Shown here: piece after piece, positions 39,131 through 48,724 of the stretch
How the letters are laid out: each line of letters starts with the position of its first letter
How positions within the stretch are numbered: position 1 is the stretch's first letter
Origin: Vibrio sp. HI00D65
Lineage (GTDB): Bacteria; Pseudomonadota; Gammaproteobacteria; Enterobacterales; Vibrionaceae
Direction: 5' to 3'
DNA: 64,000 bases
Assembly (NCBI RefSeq): GCF_001635455.1
Contig: NZ_LWEH01000123.1
Coordinates: 124,001 to 188,000 of the forward strand
Position numbers and translations under genes: made by a program
Notes under the pieces: model-generated
Databases searched by the model: none
Told to the model about the DNA's origin: nothing
What the model saw: only the letters and a program-made list of their open reading frames with translations

Positions 39131-40393
39131 ATGGATATCCTTGCTAACTACGGCACTGTCCTGATTATTGTTGCAGCAGCTTTCGGTTTCTTGATGGCTA
39201 TTGGTATTGGTGCAAATGACGTTGCGAACGCAATGGGCACCTCAGTAGGCTCTAAAGCTCTAACCGTTAAACAAGCGATCATTATCGCAATGATCTTTGA
39301 ATTCGCTGGTGCATATCTTGCCGGTGGCGAAGTTACCGATACGATCCGTAAAGGTGTTATCGAGACGTCTCTATTCGCACATCAACCAGACGTACTTGTA
39401 TTCGGTATGATGTCAGCGCTTCTTGCTGCTGGTACATGGTTACTTCTAGCTTCATACATGGGCTGGCCTGTTTCTACTACTCACTCAATCATCGGTGCAA
39501 TCATCGGTTTCGCTTGCGTATCTGTCGGTACTGAAGCGGTAGACTGGGGCAGCGTTCAAGGTATTGTGGGTAGTTGGATTATTACTCCTGTCATCTCAGG
39601 TTTCTTCGCTTACGTTATCTTTGTGAGTGCTCAGCGACTGATCTTTGATACTGAGAACCCACTATTCAACGCTAAACGTTTCGTTCCTGTGTACATGTTC
39701 ATCACAACGATGGTAATTGCACTGGTAACAATCAAGAAAGGCCTTAAGCACGTTGGTCTTCACCTAAGCAATACTGAAGCATGGGTTTGGGCTGCAGCAG
39801 TATCAGCAATTGTAATGATTGGTGGTTATCTATACATCCAGAAGAAATTCGCTAACCGCGAAGAAGACCACGGCTTTGCTGGTGTTGAAGGCATCTTCTC
39901 TGTACTAATGGTTATCACAGCTTGTGCGATGGCATTCGCACACGGTTCAAACGACGTTGCAAACGCGATTGGTCCACTGTCTGCTGTTGTATCCACGGTT
40001 GAGCATATGGGCGAAATCACAGGTAAAAGTACTATCGCATGGTGGATTCTTCCTCTAGGTGGTTTTGGTATCGTGGTTGGTCTTGCGACTCTTGGTCATA
40101 AGGTTATGGCAACGGTCGGTACTGGTATCACTGAACTAACACCAAGCCGTGGCTTTGCAGCACAACTTGCTACAGCATGTACGGTTGTTCTAGCGTCAGG
40201 TACTGGTCTTCCAATCTCTACGACACAAACACTAGTTGGTGCGGTATTGGGTGTTGGTTTTGCTCGTGGTATCGCGGCACTGAACTTAGGCGTTGTACGT
40301 AATATCGTGGCTTCGTGGATTGTGACACTGCCTGCTGGTGCTCTACTTGCTGTTGTGTTCTTCTACGGAATTCAGGCTATGTTTAGCATGTAA
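39131..40393 (+). CDS. pitA: Pit-family low-affinity inorganic phosphate transporter
   Basis: Inner-membrane phosphate transporter driven by proton or sodium symport. The ATG at 39131 gives 420 aa; an in-frame TTG at 39056 would add 25 non-membrane residues and is rejected. The two inverted family signatures are present, GANDVANAMGTSVGS near residue 30 and GSNDVANAIGPLSAV near residue 275. About ten hydrophobic segments can be counted. With the preceding DUF47 gene it forms the usual two-gene phosphate unit. Confidence 0.93.
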   Translation: MDILANYGTVLIIVAAAFGFLMAIGIGANDVANAMGTSVGSKALTVKQAIIIAMIFEFAGAYLAGGEVTDTIRKGVIETSLFAHQPDVLVFGMMSALLAAGTWLLLASYMGWPVSTTHSIIGAIIGFACVSVGTEAVDWGSVQGIVGSWIITPVISGFFAYVIFVSAQRLIFDTENPLFNAKRFVPVYMFITTMVIALVTIKKGLKHVGLHLSNTEAWVWAAAVSAIVMIGGYLYIQKKFANREEDHGFAGVEGIFSVLMVITACAMAFAHGSNDVANAIGPLSAVVSTVEHMGEITGKSTIAWWILPLGGFGIVVGLATLGHKVMATVGTGITELTPSRGFAAQLATACTVVLASGTGLPISTTQTLVGAVLGVGFARGIAALNLGVVRNIVASWIVTLPAGALLAVVFFYGIQAMFSM

Positions 40394-40486
40394 TTGCCAC
40401 TGCGTTAGCCAATGCTAGCGTCAGAGTTATGTGAGCTTCAGTAACGATATGTAAATGCTATGTCATTATTGACTCAAACGCGCAGA

Positions 40487-40513
40487 AAGGGAGGCTTTGC
40501 CTCCCTTCTTTGT
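40487..40513 (+). terminator. Terminator after pitA
   Basis: AAGGGAGGC and GCCTCCCTT pair around TTT, with a modest T-rich tail (CTTTGTTG). Confidence 0.8.
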
Positions 40514-40598
40514 TGCACCGCATAAAGAAACTAAATATTATTTGCTCATTGAGGCTGACTCATCCGCCTACCCAACTTGAATCGTTAAGGGATTTACT

Positions 40599-41210
40599 GT
40601 GAAAAAACTGATTAGCTTAGTTTTGTTCGCAATGCTTGCGGCTCCAGCTGCCTTTGCACAAGACCGTTATATTGCTGACAAACTATTTACTTATATGCAT
40701 TCTGGCCCAAACAACACCTACCGTATCATCGGCAGTGTTGATGCTGGTGAGAAGATCACTTACCTGCAAGCAAACAAGAGCACAGGTTACACGCAAATCC
40801 AAGACAACCGTGGCCGTAAAGGTTGGGTTGAGAGCAAATTTGTAAGCACGAGAGAGAGCATGGCTCTTCGCATGCCTAAGCTTGAAAAAGAGCTGACAGA
40901 AGTGAAAACCAAGCTGGCTAATGCACGTCAAACAGCTGACAGCGAAAAGGCAGGTTTAGCAAGTTCTCTAGATTCTCGTAATAAGCAGATTGCTGAACTA
41001 GAGCAGAACTACAGCGAGATTAGCCAACAGCTAACAAGCTCTCAAACAGAAAACCGTGAGCTACGCGCTAAGCTAGACACGCAGAAAGATGACCTACTAT
41101 TGAAATACTTCATGTACGGTGGTGGTGTTGCTGGTATTGGTCTACTTCTAGGCCTTGTTCTACCACACATTATTCCTCGTCGTAAAAAGTCACCAAACGG
41201 CTGGGCGTAA
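40599..41210 (+). CDS. ygiM: YgiM-like SH3-domain envelope protein
   Basis: Envelope protein of the TIGR04211 SH3 family; molecular role unknown. The 203 aa start with GTG (40599) after AAGGGA. A signal peptide is cut near residue 20 (AAFA). A bacterial SH3 domain covers about 22-90. A coiled coil follows at about 90-160, then a C-terminal membrane segment at about 168-190 with a short basic tail (PRRKKS). The topology is periplasmic with a C-terminal anchor. In E. coli, ygiM also sits next to cca. Confidence 0.88.
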   Translation: MKKLISLVLFAMLAAPAAFAQDRYIADKLFTYMHSGPNNTYRIIGSVDAGEKITYLQANKSTGYTQIQDNRGRKGWVESKFVSTRESMALRMPKLEKELTEVKTKLANARQTADSEKAGLASSLDSRNKQIAELEQNYSEISQQLTSSQTENRELRAKLDTQKDDLLLKYFMYGGGVAGIGLLLGLVLPHIIPRRKKSPNGWA

Positions 41211-41263
41211 GCATTTCGTTTGGCTGTTTTGCGTTGAGCAAAGTAAATTCAATCTCGAATACC

Positions 41264-41293
41264 AAAAAGGAGCACCTAAGTGCTCCTTTTTAT
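41264..41293. terminator. Bidirectional terminator between ygiM and gspB
   Basis: AAAAAGGAGCAC and GTGCTCCTTTTT pair around CTAA, with A- and T-runs on both sides. Confidence 0.9.
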
Positions 41294-41334
41294 TTATCTC
41301 AGCATGCTATCAAAGTGCTTGTTGCAGCCTTGGG

Positions 41335-42255
41335 TTAACCCTTCCACTCATACAAAGCAGGAATTTCTATCTTCTGCTGGTTAAATTCAACAACTACAGA
41401 TTGCGGCTTTATCTCTAGTAATTGCACATCGTTGCCGATCCAATCGCCCTGTGACACCTCTAGCCCATTCACTTTAACCCAGCGCTTGCTCTCACTGCTT
41501 GAATACATATGGGTTTGCAAGTCGAGCTTAGGTAATACACCAGACAAACTGTTAACGTGATTTTCGAGCTCAATCACTTGAGGTTCCATCTGGCTTGCTG
41601 GTCGCGAATCCATTGGCTCAAGCGTGTTTGGCTGCTGATCCATAATCGCTTCTAGCTTCAATGCCAAGTCAGGCGGTAACTCGGTCAAGTCTAGCCCTTG
41701 CAGTAGGTCGTTATCTGATTGCTGATAATTGCTTTCATTGCTGACACCAGGTTCAACTTTCGGCTCAACGAATGACAGCTTCGAATCATCGGCTGTTCGC
41801 GCACTGCTCTCGGCAGTGACTACCGGCACGGTAACTCCACCAGAAAAGTTAGTGCTGTCAGAATTAACCTGAGCATAAACCTCTTGGCGAGGTAACAATT
41901 TTAGCGTCTTGCCGGTCGGCGCTGGACGCACCACAAATAGAGGCTCATCTTCGACTTCTTCTTCGACATTCAAATCAGCCGTTTCGATATTCTTGGCTTG
42001 AACAGGCTGGGGTTCTGATTCTGAACTCGAACTAATAGCAGCTTGGTTAGCCGTTTGCTGTTGATAGTAGGATTGATACACCAAGGCACCACCTACCATC
42101 AGAGAAGGCACAAGTAAAACAAGCAACCCCATAGCCAACGACGAACCGCGCTTATTACTTATACCCTTTGCTGAACTCGGCGCTTGATGGTTTTGGTAAC
42201 CCTTGAAGCTAGATTTATCTGAGGACTGATTCAACTCATGCATAATGCGTGACAT
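41335..42255 (-). CDS. gspB: GspB/ExeB-like type II secretion accessory protein
   Basis: Bitopic inner-membrane partner of GspA. In Aeromonas, ExeAB helps insert the type II secretion secretin through the peptidoglycan. The ATG at 42255 gives 306 aa. A short cytoplasmic tail precedes one membrane segment at about 38-60. A long low-complexity acidic and proline-containing periplasmic linker follows, then a conserved C-terminal domain (about 235-305) with LPKLDLQTHMYSS and WVKVNGLEVSQGDW, typical of GspB. Its start shares one base with the gspA stop (TAATG). Confidence 0.88.
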   Translation of the reverse strand: MSRIMHELNQSSDKSSFKGYQNHQAPSSAKGISNKRGSSLAMGLLVLLVPSLMVGGALVYQSYYQQQTANQAAISSSSESEPQPVQAKNIETADLNVEEEVEDEPLFVVRPAPTGKTLKLLPRQEVYAQVNSDSTNFSGGVTVPVVTAESSARTADDSKLSFVEPKVEPGVSNESNYQQSDNDLLQGLDLTELPPDLALKLEAIMDQQPNTLEPMDSRPASQMEPQVIELENHVNSLSGVLPKLDLQTHMYSSSESKRWVKVNGLEVSQGDWIGNDVQLLEIKPQSVVVEFNQQKIEIPALYEWKG

Positions 42256-43925
42256 TAGCTCGCTCCTCCGCTTAATGACATTAACTTTGGAGAATCTAGC
42301 TGAGCTAATCGTTGTAACCTTGCTAAAGTTCGTTGACCAGCAATACCGTCGACCGACATGCCCTGCCAAGTTTGAAATGCTTCGACTTTCATTTTTAATT
42401 CGTAATCAAATACATCACTACCAGATACAACCTCTCCAAGAACCTCAGAAAGCAACAAATCAAGCAAAGCGACAGCTTCACCCTGATATCCCTCTTTTAA
42501 CGTTTCTCGCAATGGTTGTTTCCAAATCGCGACATAATCACCATGCCAGACCTTCTCTAGAGATTGCTTCGGCATGACTAACAGTTTTTCGTTCACCAGT
42601 AACTCGACAGCGTCTTGTGATGCGCCATAAAGCACAGCAAACACAGGCTCTTGCTCTACATCTAGGTTCAATACTACAGGAACGCCTAACTCTAGAAGGT
42701 CATTTAAGCTTGCTTGTTGTTGCTCACATACGAATACGCTTTGTGGCTCGCTCAGACATAAACCGTCACGCAGGGAGGATTGGTATCCCCAAAGCGTATA
42801 TAAGTCCTTGATCGCCAGCGAACGGTTAGTTCCTTGCATCAAGTGTTGTTGAATATGTGCTGGTAGTGCGAACTTGTCTATCTCAGACTCAACAACCACC
42901 TTAGGCATATCTGCGACTAACGACCGCTGCATCTTTGCTGAGCTTAGTGCTTGGGCTTCATTCGAAGTTTGAGTTGTTAGCCATGTGTCAATGTAAGCTG
43001 GAGCAAAGTGGAAGGTCGCCATCGCAAGCGCGACACTCAAGGTAGTAGCACTCGCGTATTTTACTAGTTTTGGTAGCGCGCTCGCTACTCGAGGTTTTTC
43101 GACATGGTAAACCTCGGCTTGAAACGCCATGATCTGCTGACACGCTTTGTTGACCGTGTCATTGCTCGGTGTTGGCTCTCCATCATGAAAAGCGAGCTGC
43201 AGCGCCTTATCACACACCAAGTTAATCAATCTTGGAATACCATGAGTATATTGAGCAATCAGCTTAACGGAGCGATTCGAAAACAGCATCTGCCCGCCAC
43301 CAGCCGTCTCTAAACGAAACGCGATGTACTTACCTGTCTCTTGAATGTTGAGCGGCAACAAATGGTAGCGCCCCGTAATACGCTGCGCTAGTTGGCGCAA
43401 TTGCGTAGTCTGGAGGTGCTGTTGTAATTCCGGTTGGCCAACCAGCAATACTTTTAATAACTTGCGGCTGTCAGTTTCCAAGTTCGTTAAAAGGCGTAGC
43501 TGTTCCAATACATCGGCAGCTAAGTGCTGAGCTTCATCTATCACCAATAAGGTTTGAATACCTTCGGCATGGCTATCCAATAAGAAATAGTGAATCGCCT
43601 GACTCAGCTGTTTGAGTGATGCCTGCTGCGGGTAGTCGATCTCGAACTCATCACAGATAGCTTCAAGTAAATCAGTATTGGAAAATGTAGGGTTGAGTAT
43701 AAGGCCTGCTTGAGTATGGCTATCAAGAGAAGACAACATCGCCTTAGCGACCGTTGTTTTACCTGTTCCCACCTCACCAGTGAGCATTGCAAAGCCCCCA
43801 CCCTCACCTAAACCGGCTTGTAGGTTCTGCATCGCCTCTTGGTGGCGCTGACTTAAAAACAAGTAGCGAGAATTTGGTACAATCGAAAATGGCATCTCAA
43901 CGAAGCCAAAATATTCCTTATACAT
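42255..43925 (-). CDS. gspA: GspA/ExeA-like ATPase with peptidoglycan-binding domain
   Basis: AAA-type ATPase anchored in the inner membrane. The ATG at 43925 gives 556 aa starting MYKEYFGFVEMPFS, the ExeA N-terminus; a TTG-led upstream extension is rejected. Walker A GEVGTGKTT is at 50-58 and Walker B LLVIDEAQ at 126-133. A membrane segment lies near 275-298. A periplasmic part follows, ending in a peptidoglycan-binding domain with FQTWQGMSVDGIAGQRT. It is divergent from cca over 84 bp. Confidence 0.92.
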   Translation of the reverse strand: MYKEYFGFVEMPFSIVPNSRYLFLSQRHQEAMQNLQAGLGEGGGFAMLTGEVGTGKTTVAKAMLSSLDSHTQAGLILNPTFSNTDLLEAICDEFEIDYPQQASLKQLSQAIHYFLLDSHAEGIQTLLVIDEAQHLAADVLEQLRLLTNLETDSRKLLKVLLVGQPELQQHLQTTQLRQLAQRITGRYHLLPLNIQETGKYIAFRLETAGGGQMLFSNRSVKLIAQYTHGIPRLINLVCDKALQLAFHDGEPTPSNDTVNKACQQIMAFQAEVYHVEKPRVASALPKLVKYASATTLSVALAMATFHFAPAYIDTWLTTQTSNEAQALSSAKMQRSLVADMPKVVVESEIDKFALPAHIQQHLMQGTNRSLAIKDLYTLWGYQSSLRDGLCLSEPQSVFVCEQQQASLNDLLELGVPVVLNLDVEQEPVFAVLYGASQDAVELLVNEKLLVMPKQSLEKVWHGDYVAIWKQPLRETLKEGYQGEAVALLDLLLSEVLGEVVSGSDVFDYELKMKVEAFQTWQGMSVDGIAGQRTLARLQRLAQLDSPKLMSLSGGAS

Positions 43926-44009
43926 GTGCTGCCCTATAATTACGATTAATGGAAAGTACCATTGCTTGCCGTAAAGTCCAGCAGTGATAAAACATTTCGA
44001 GGTGATAAG

Positions 44010-45278
44010 TTGCAAATATACGATAGCCTACCAAAAGAGAGTGGGCTAAAGCGCTATCTAGTCGGTGGAGCGGTGCGCGATAAACTACTCAATATTGATA
44101 GTTATGATAAAGATTGGGTGGTCGTCGGCAGTACCCCTCAAGAGATGGAAAGCCTTGGCTTCACTGCTGTAGGTAAAGACTTCCCGGTATTCTTGCACCC
44201 AAAAACCAAAGAAGAGCATGCACTGGCGCGCACAGAAAGAAAGTCAGGCTCTGGTTACACAGGCTTCGAATGTTACTTCGCACCAGATGTTAGCCTAGAA
44301 GAAGATCTCATGCGCCGCGATCTGACGATCAACGCCATCGCTCAAGATGATGCAGGCAACCTTCACGATCCTTACCACGGCCAGCAAGATCTCTCCAATC
44401 GTATTCTTAGACACGTATCCGATGCCTTTGTTGAAGATCCGCTTCGAGTGCTGCGAGTTGCGCGCTTCGCAGCCAAGCTTCACCATCTCAGTTTTAGCGT
44501 CGCACCTGAAACCATGGCCATGATGGCGACGATCGTTGAATCAGGAGAACTTGCTCACCTTACTGCTGAGCGAGTTTGGCAAGAGTGGCACAAGTCACTC
44601 AGTACACCACATCCAGAAGTGTTCCTTTCGGTGTTGAAAGAGTGTGGTGCATTAGCGGTTGTTTTGCCAGAGATTGACGCTCTGTTTGGTGTTCCTCAAC
44701 CGGAAAAATGGCACCCTGAAATCGACACTGGTATCCATACTCTGATGGTGGCTCAACAAGCAGCGCTATTAAGCCCATCTCTGCCAGTACGCTTTGCCGC
44801 TCAAGTGCATGACTTAGGTAAAGGCGTAACACCACAAAATGAATGGCCAAGCCATAAGATGCATTGCCACACAGGTGTTAAGATCATCAAGAAACTGTGT
44901 GAGCGAGTGAGAGTGCCTAATGAATTCAGAGACCTCGCACTATTAGTGTGTGAGCAGCATTCAAACATTCATCGTGCAGGCGAGCTCAAGCCGACAACTT
45001 TCCTTAAGGTTCTCAACAAATTCGACGTTTGGCGCAAACCAGATCGCCTTAACAACATCTTGCTTTGTTGCCAAGCTGACCACGCTGGTCGCAAAGGGTT
45101 AGAAGATCAGCCTTATCCTCAAAAGGCTCGTTTTGAAGCGGTCTATCAGGCGGCACTTCAAGTTGAAGTAAAAGCAATTATTGCCGATGGCTTTAAAGGT
45201 AAAGATATTCGAGAAGAACAAGAGAAGCGCAGAGCGGCAGCCATTGAAAACGCGTTATCAGAGCTCACTAATAGTTAA
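44010..45278 (+). CDS. cca: CCA tRNA nucleotidyltransferase with HD domain
   Basis: Builds and repairs the tRNA 3'-CCA end. The start was placed at TTG 44010, 5 nt after GAGGTGA, which gives 422 aa beginning [11 protein letters not shown]; a farther TTG at 43962 has no such site. The catalytic GG is at 19-20 and the DxD aspartates D33/D35 lie in [10 protein letters not shown]-terminal HD phosphohydrolase domain (VHDLGKG) marks it as the gammaproteobacterial multifunctional form. The 11-12 residues before YLVGGAVRD are longer than in E. coli. Confidence 0.94.
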   Translation: MQIYDSLPKESGLKRYLVGGAVRDKLLNIDSYDKDWVVVGSTPQEMESLGFTAVGKDFPVFLHPKTKEEHALARTERKSGSGYTGFECYFAPDVSLEEDLMRRDLTINAIAQDDAGNLHDPYHGQQDLSNRILRHVSDAFVEDPLRVLRVARFAAKLHHLSFSVAPETMAMMATIVESGELAHLTAERVWQEWHKSLSTPHPEVFLSVLKECGALAVVLPEIDALFGVPQPEKWHPEIDTGIHTLMVAQQAALLSPSLPVRFAAQVHDLGKGVTPQNEWPSHKMHCHTGVKIIKKLCERVRVPNEFRDLALLVCEQHSNIHRAGELKPTTFLKVLNKFDVWRKPDRLNNILLCCQADHAGRKGLEDQPYPQKARFEAVYQAALQVEVKAIIADGFKGKDIREEQEKRRAAAIENALSELTNS

Positions 45279-45305
45279 TCTTCAATCTGTTAGTCAGCAC
45301 GTATT

Positions 45306-45333
45306 AAAAAGCCCGCAGTTAAGCGGGCTTTTT
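45306..45333. terminator. Bidirectional terminator between cca and uppP
   Basis: AAAAAGCCCGC and GCGGGCTTTTT pair around AGTTAA. Confidence 0.92.
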
Positions 45334-45365
45334 AAATTTTACGGCGAGACTGTTATCAGCGCCTG

Positions 45366-46169
45366 TTACTGCATCATTAAAAAAGCAAACAGACCACAAC
45401 CTAGAATTAGGCGGTAGATAACAAACGGTGTCATGCCCATACGTGAAATAAGCTTCAAGAAGAAGTGAATACAGATGTAAGCGCTGATGAAAGACACCGC
45501 AATACCTGTTAGCAATGTGCCCACATGGATTGGGTCGCCACTGGTCACAAGCTTAAGAGCTAAGTAACCACCAGCTAAAGTGATAATTGGGATAGACATT
45601 AGGAAAGAGAATCGAGCTGCTGCTTCACGAGTAAAGCCAAGGTAAAGTGCTGCTGTAATCGTAGCGCCTGAACGAGAGGTACCAGGAATGATTGCCATGG
45701 CTTGAGCGAGACCAATAAACAACGCTTTTTTCCAGCCCGCTTGGTACTCATCATCACGTAGGCTTGAGTTCTTATCTACCCACCACAACAACAGACCAAA
45801 GACGATTGTCGTTGTCGCAATCACCCATGCACTCCGCAGGTAAAGCTCAACAATGTCCTTCATCAGCAGGCCAAAGATACATGCAGGAATCGTCGCAAGG
45901 ATGATCATCCATGCCAATTTCGCTTCTTTGCTGCGGTCGCCCTTAAATACTGAACCGAAGAATGCACTCAACAACGAAATCACTTCTTTACGGAAATAGA
46001 TCACGACCGCGGCCAGAGTACCGACATGGACCGCGACATCAAAAGCCAAGCCCTGATCTTCCCAACCTAAAACCGCTGATGGAAGGATCAAGTGTGCCGA
46101 ACTGGAAATAGGTAAAAACTCAGTAAAGCCTTGCACCAACGCCAATATAAACGCTTCAAAATAACTCAT
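45366..46169 (-). CDS. uppP: UppP (BacA), undecaprenyl-diphosphate phosphatase
   Basis: Membrane phosphatase that recycles the undecaprenyl carrier of peptidoglycan and LPS precursors; overproduction of the family gives bacitracin resistance. The 267 aa are nearly all hydrophobic. The two catalytic motifs are [14 protein letters not shown] near residue 15 and [10 protein letters not shown] near residue 160. It is 15 nt downstream of folK on the same strand, so it may be cotranscribed with folB-folK. Confidence 0.96.
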   Translation of the reverse strand: MSYFEAFILALVQGFTEFLPISSSAHLILPSAVLGWEDQGLAFDVAVHVGTLAAVVIYFRKEVISLLSAFFGSVFKGDRSKEAKLAWMIILATIPACIFGLLMKDIVELYLRSAWVIATTTIVFGLLLWWVDKNSSLRDDEYQAGWKKALFIGLAQAMAIIPGTSRSGATITAALYLGFTREAAARFSFLMSIPIITLAGGYLALKLVTSGDPIHVGTLLTGIAVSFISAYICIHFFLKLISRMGMTPFVIYRLILGCGLFAFLMMQ

Positions 46170-46184
46170 TACTTACCTTTAAAA

Positions 46185-46667
46185 TTATAGTTTTATATCT
46201 ACGACAGAGAGCGAATCTAGTTGCTGCATCTTCTGCCATATTTCACTGACGGTTCTTCCGTCTTGCGGGATCACTCTCGCAGGACAAAGATCATAAAGTG
46301 GTTGTGTTACAAAAGGATATTTATAGATATCACTGCGCGGTAACTCTGGAGCAGACTCAGATATCTCATCGCCAAACAGCACAATATCAAGATCCAAATT
46401 TCGATCCTGAAGTTTGTGTGCATCTTGCGCACGCCCCCATTTGTACTCAATTTTACGAAGTTCTTGTGAAAATTCAGTCAATGAAAGTGGCGTGTCGAGC
46501 TCTATCACAAAGTTATAAAATGGATGGCTATTAAAACCAACAGGCTCACAGTGATAGATTTTAGAGCATTTAAGGTTAGTCCCTAACGATTGAAGCTCTG
46601 TCCATGCCACCCTTGCATGCTTGTCGCGGTCTATGTTCGTGCCAACACCAACATAGGCGATGGTCAT
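46185..46667 (-). CDS. folK: FolK, 6-hydroxymethyl-7,8-dihydropterin pyrophosphokinase
   Basis: Transfers pyrophosphate from ATP to hydroxymethyl-dihydropterin in folate synthesis. The ATG at 46667 overlaps the folB stop by 4 nt and gives 160 aa starting MTIAYVGVGTNI. Family motifs YNFVIELDT and the metal-binding LQDRNLDLDIVLFGD are present. Upstream frame extension into folB is rejected. The start shows G-V-G-T-N-I where many homologues have a G-S-N pattern. Confidence 0.93.
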   Translation of the reverse strand: MTIAYVGVGTNIDRDKHARVAWTELQSLGTNLKCSKIYHCEPVGFNSHPFYNFVIELDTPLSLTEFSQELRKIEYKWGRAQDAHKLQDRNLDLDIVLFGDEISESAPELPRSDIYKYPFVTQPLYDLCPARVIPQDGRTVSEIWQKMQQLDSLSVVDIKL

Positions 46668-47023
46668 GCTTGACCTCGTTCGATGATCACACCCACCGCT
46701 TTTGCTTGAGGAACAGCACCAGGCTTCGCTAGATGGATTTTTACCCAAGGAACAAAGAACTGAGTCATAATAAGTTCTGCGACTTCTTCGGCAACACGTT
46801 CTACTAGTAGAAAACGGCCATTTGCAATATGCTCAAGTACTGCAGTGCTCACTTTCGAATAATCCAAAGCATCAACCACATCATCACTCTTGCCTGCTGG
46901 GCGGTTGTCATGAGCCATTTCAATATCAAGCACCAGTTTCTGTTTGATCTCTTGTTCCCAATCGTAAACACCGATCGTTGTAATTACTTCTAGCTGCTCA
47001 ATGAAAACTTTATCCAGTGCCAT
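46664..47023 (-). CDS. folB: FolB, dihydroneopterin aldolase
   Basis: Cleaves 7,8-dihydroneopterin to hydroxymethyl-dihydropterin, the step just before FolK. The ATG at 47023 gives 119 aa starting MALDKVFIEQLEVITTIGVYDWE, the typical N-terminus; the ten-codon upstream extension is rejected. Catalytic-site residues are visible in GVYDWEQ and the later LAKPGAV. The 4-nt overlap with folK couples the two steps. Divergent from plsY. Confidence 0.95.
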   Translation of the reverse strand: MALDKVFIEQLEVITTIGVYDWEQEIKQKLVLDIEMAHDNRPAGKSDDVVDALDYSKVSTAVLEHIANGRFLLVERVAEEVAELIMTQFFVPWVKIHLAKPGAVPQAKAVGVIIERGQA

Positions 47024-47161
47024 GACTTGTCCTTTTAGAGGTCGGATACCCAAATTTGGGAAAAAAACGTATTATTTGCGTAATTCGAGATATGATATCA
47101 ATTACTCTTGGATTGAGCATTACTTTCCCATCGTTAGGCGTATAACCGTTAAAGGACAGAC

Positions 47162-47758
47162 ATGACTCCATTGGCACTTATCATGATCATTGCTGCCTAT
47201 TTGCTAGGTTCAATCTCTAGTGCGGTCTTGATATGCCGAGTCTTAAGGCTTCCAGATCCCAGAACGGTGGGCTCCAACAACCCAGGTGCGACCAATGTAT
47301 TACGTGTCGGTGGCAAAGGCGCAGCAGCAGCAGTATTACTCTGTGACATGTTAAAAGGCACCATTCCAGTCTGGCTTGGTTACTTTCTCGGTATCGACTC
47401 AATCATCTTAGGTATCGTTGCGATTGCAGCTTGTCTTGGCCATATGTACCCGATCTTTTTCCACTTTAAAGGTGGTAAAGGCGTCGCAACGGCACTGGGT
47501 GCTATCGCTCCAATTGGATTCGACCTAACCGGTATGATCATGGCAACTTGGCTAGTAGTCGCGCTTTTGTTTCGATACTCATCTCTGGCTGCATTAGTGA
47601 CCGTGCTGCTTGCACCTTTCTACGCTTGGTTAGTCAAACCTCAATACACCCTACCCGTCGCCATGCTGTGTTGCTTGATCGTGCTGCGTCATCACCAGAA
47701 CATCCGCCGCCTACTGGACGGCAGTGAACCAAAGCTCGGACAAAAAAAATCGGCTTAA
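47162..47758 (+). CDS. plsY: PlsY, acyl-phosphate:glycerol-3-phosphate acyltransferase
   Basis: Inner-membrane enzyme that starts phospholipid synthesis from acyl-phosphate. The 198 aa contain about five membrane spans and the three family motifs: GSISSAV near 16, [12 protein letters not shown] near 37 and [14 protein letters not shown] near 101. The stop codon lies within the left arm of the downstream hairpin. It sits between folB and tsaD as in E. coli. Confidence 0.96.
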   Translation: MTPLALIMIIAAYLLGSISSAVLICRVLRLPDPRTVGSNNPGATNVLRVGGKGAAAAVLLCDMLKGTIPVWLGYFLGIDSIILGIVAIAACLGHMYPIFFHFKGGKGVATALGAIAPIGFDLTGMIMATWLVVALLFRYSSLAALVTVLLAPFYAWLVKPQYTLPVAMLCCLIVLRHHQNIRRLLDGSEPKLGQKKSA

Positions 47759-47782
47759 CCTTAAATTTAAAGTTAAGCCGAT
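47743..47782. terminator. Terminator shared by plsY and the downstream hydrolase
   Basis: The arms 47749-47759 and 47772-47782 are perfectly complementary (ATCGGCTTAAC). The minus strand ends in eight U, favouring hydrolase-gene termination; the left arm contains the plsY stop. Confidence 0.85.
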
Positions 47783-47802
47783 AGTTTTAAGGGGCAGGAA
47801 GC

Positions 47803-48618
47803 CTATAGCAGGTGCTTGCCTAAAAACTCTTTCAGCATACTGTTTACAAACTCAGGCTGCTCTAGTGAGCTAATATGTCCTGCACCAGGGATTACCACCA
47901 ATTCACTACCCGAAATACAATCATGCATCAGGTAAGATTCAAGTACTGGGCGCGGTTTATCTTCCTGACCAACAGCAACCAATACAGGTAACGCAAAGTT
48001 CTCAATCGTTTCAATCATGTCACGACGTCCAAACACCATACGACCAATACGAGCTACTTGTTCTGCTTGCTCGCCCTGTAATGCCGATAACTGCTGAGTA
48101 AAACCTTCTACCAAAGCTGGCGTGTTATTTTGTGCATCATTAGCAAAGAACAGTGGCACAACCGCTTCTACTATCGGTTGAGGAACCATCTTAGTTTGAG
48201 AAATCGTATCGAGCATGCTGAAGTATTTCGTGTGTGCGACTTCTGGCTCTAAGCCGACGAAAGTATCCATCAGTACTAAAGATTTGATACGTGCCGGTAC
48301 TAGCTCCGCAAGCTCTGTGCCCCACATGCCACCAACCGATAAACCCACCACAGAAAACTCTTCGATATTTAAATGGTCAAGTAGTGCCAAAACATGTTGA
48401 GCGTAGTCTTTTAGGTTACGCATGGCACTCGGTGCCGCTTGAGACTCCCCATGAGACCAAAGCTCAGGCACAATACAACGGTACTGAGATTTTAATGCTT
48501 CAACCTGTGGCTTCCACATCGCACTATCCCAAAGATAGCTGTGCCCTAGTACAACAACTGGGCCTTCACCTTCGTCTAGGTAAGCCATCGATTGATTATC
48601 TATAGTGAACTTGTTCAT
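47803..48618 (-). CDS. Alpha/beta-hydrolase of unknown substrate
   Basis: Cytoplasmic alpha/beta-hydrolase of 271 aa. The oxyanion-region motif GHSYLWDSAMW is near residue 25, the nucleophile S94 lies in GLSVGGMWG, and the catalytic His is about 248 in GAGHISSLEQPE. There is no signal peptide. The overall pattern is that of small esterase or lactonase-like enzymes; the substrate cannot be deduced. It is flanked by terminators on both sides, so it is probably a single-gene unit. Confidence 0.88.
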   Translation of the reverse strand: MNKFTIDNQSMAYLDEGEGPVVVLGHSYLWDSAMWKPQVEALKSQYRCIVPELWSHGESQAAPSAMRNLKDYAQHVLALLDHLNIEEFSVVGLSVGGMWGTELAELVPARIKSLVLMDTFVGLEPEVAHTKYFSMLDTISQTKMVPQPIVEAVVPLFFANDAQNNTPALVEGFTQQLSALQGEQAEQVARIGRMVFGRRDMIETIENFALPVLVAVGQEDKPRPVLESYLMHDCISGSELVVIPGAGHISSLEQPEFVNSMLKEFLGKHLL

Positions 48619-48675
48619 CTTCTTCCCTAATCTCTATCAGCAATTGTTTATCGACATGTAGTCGGTAAGCTAAGA

Positions 48676-48705
48676 TATAAAAACGGCCGCACTAGGCGAC
48701 CGTTT
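48676..48705 (-). terminator. Terminator after tsaD
   Basis: On the minus strand, AAACGGTCGCC and GGCCGTTTTTA pair (with one internal mismatch region) and run into five U. Confidence 0.85.
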
Positions 48706-48724
48706 ATCGAAACATTTTGATGTC

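Noticed and set aside
41155..41418. Plus-strand 87-codon frame after ygiM
   Set aside because: It overlaps the ygiM 3' end, the bidirectional terminator and the gspB 3' end.
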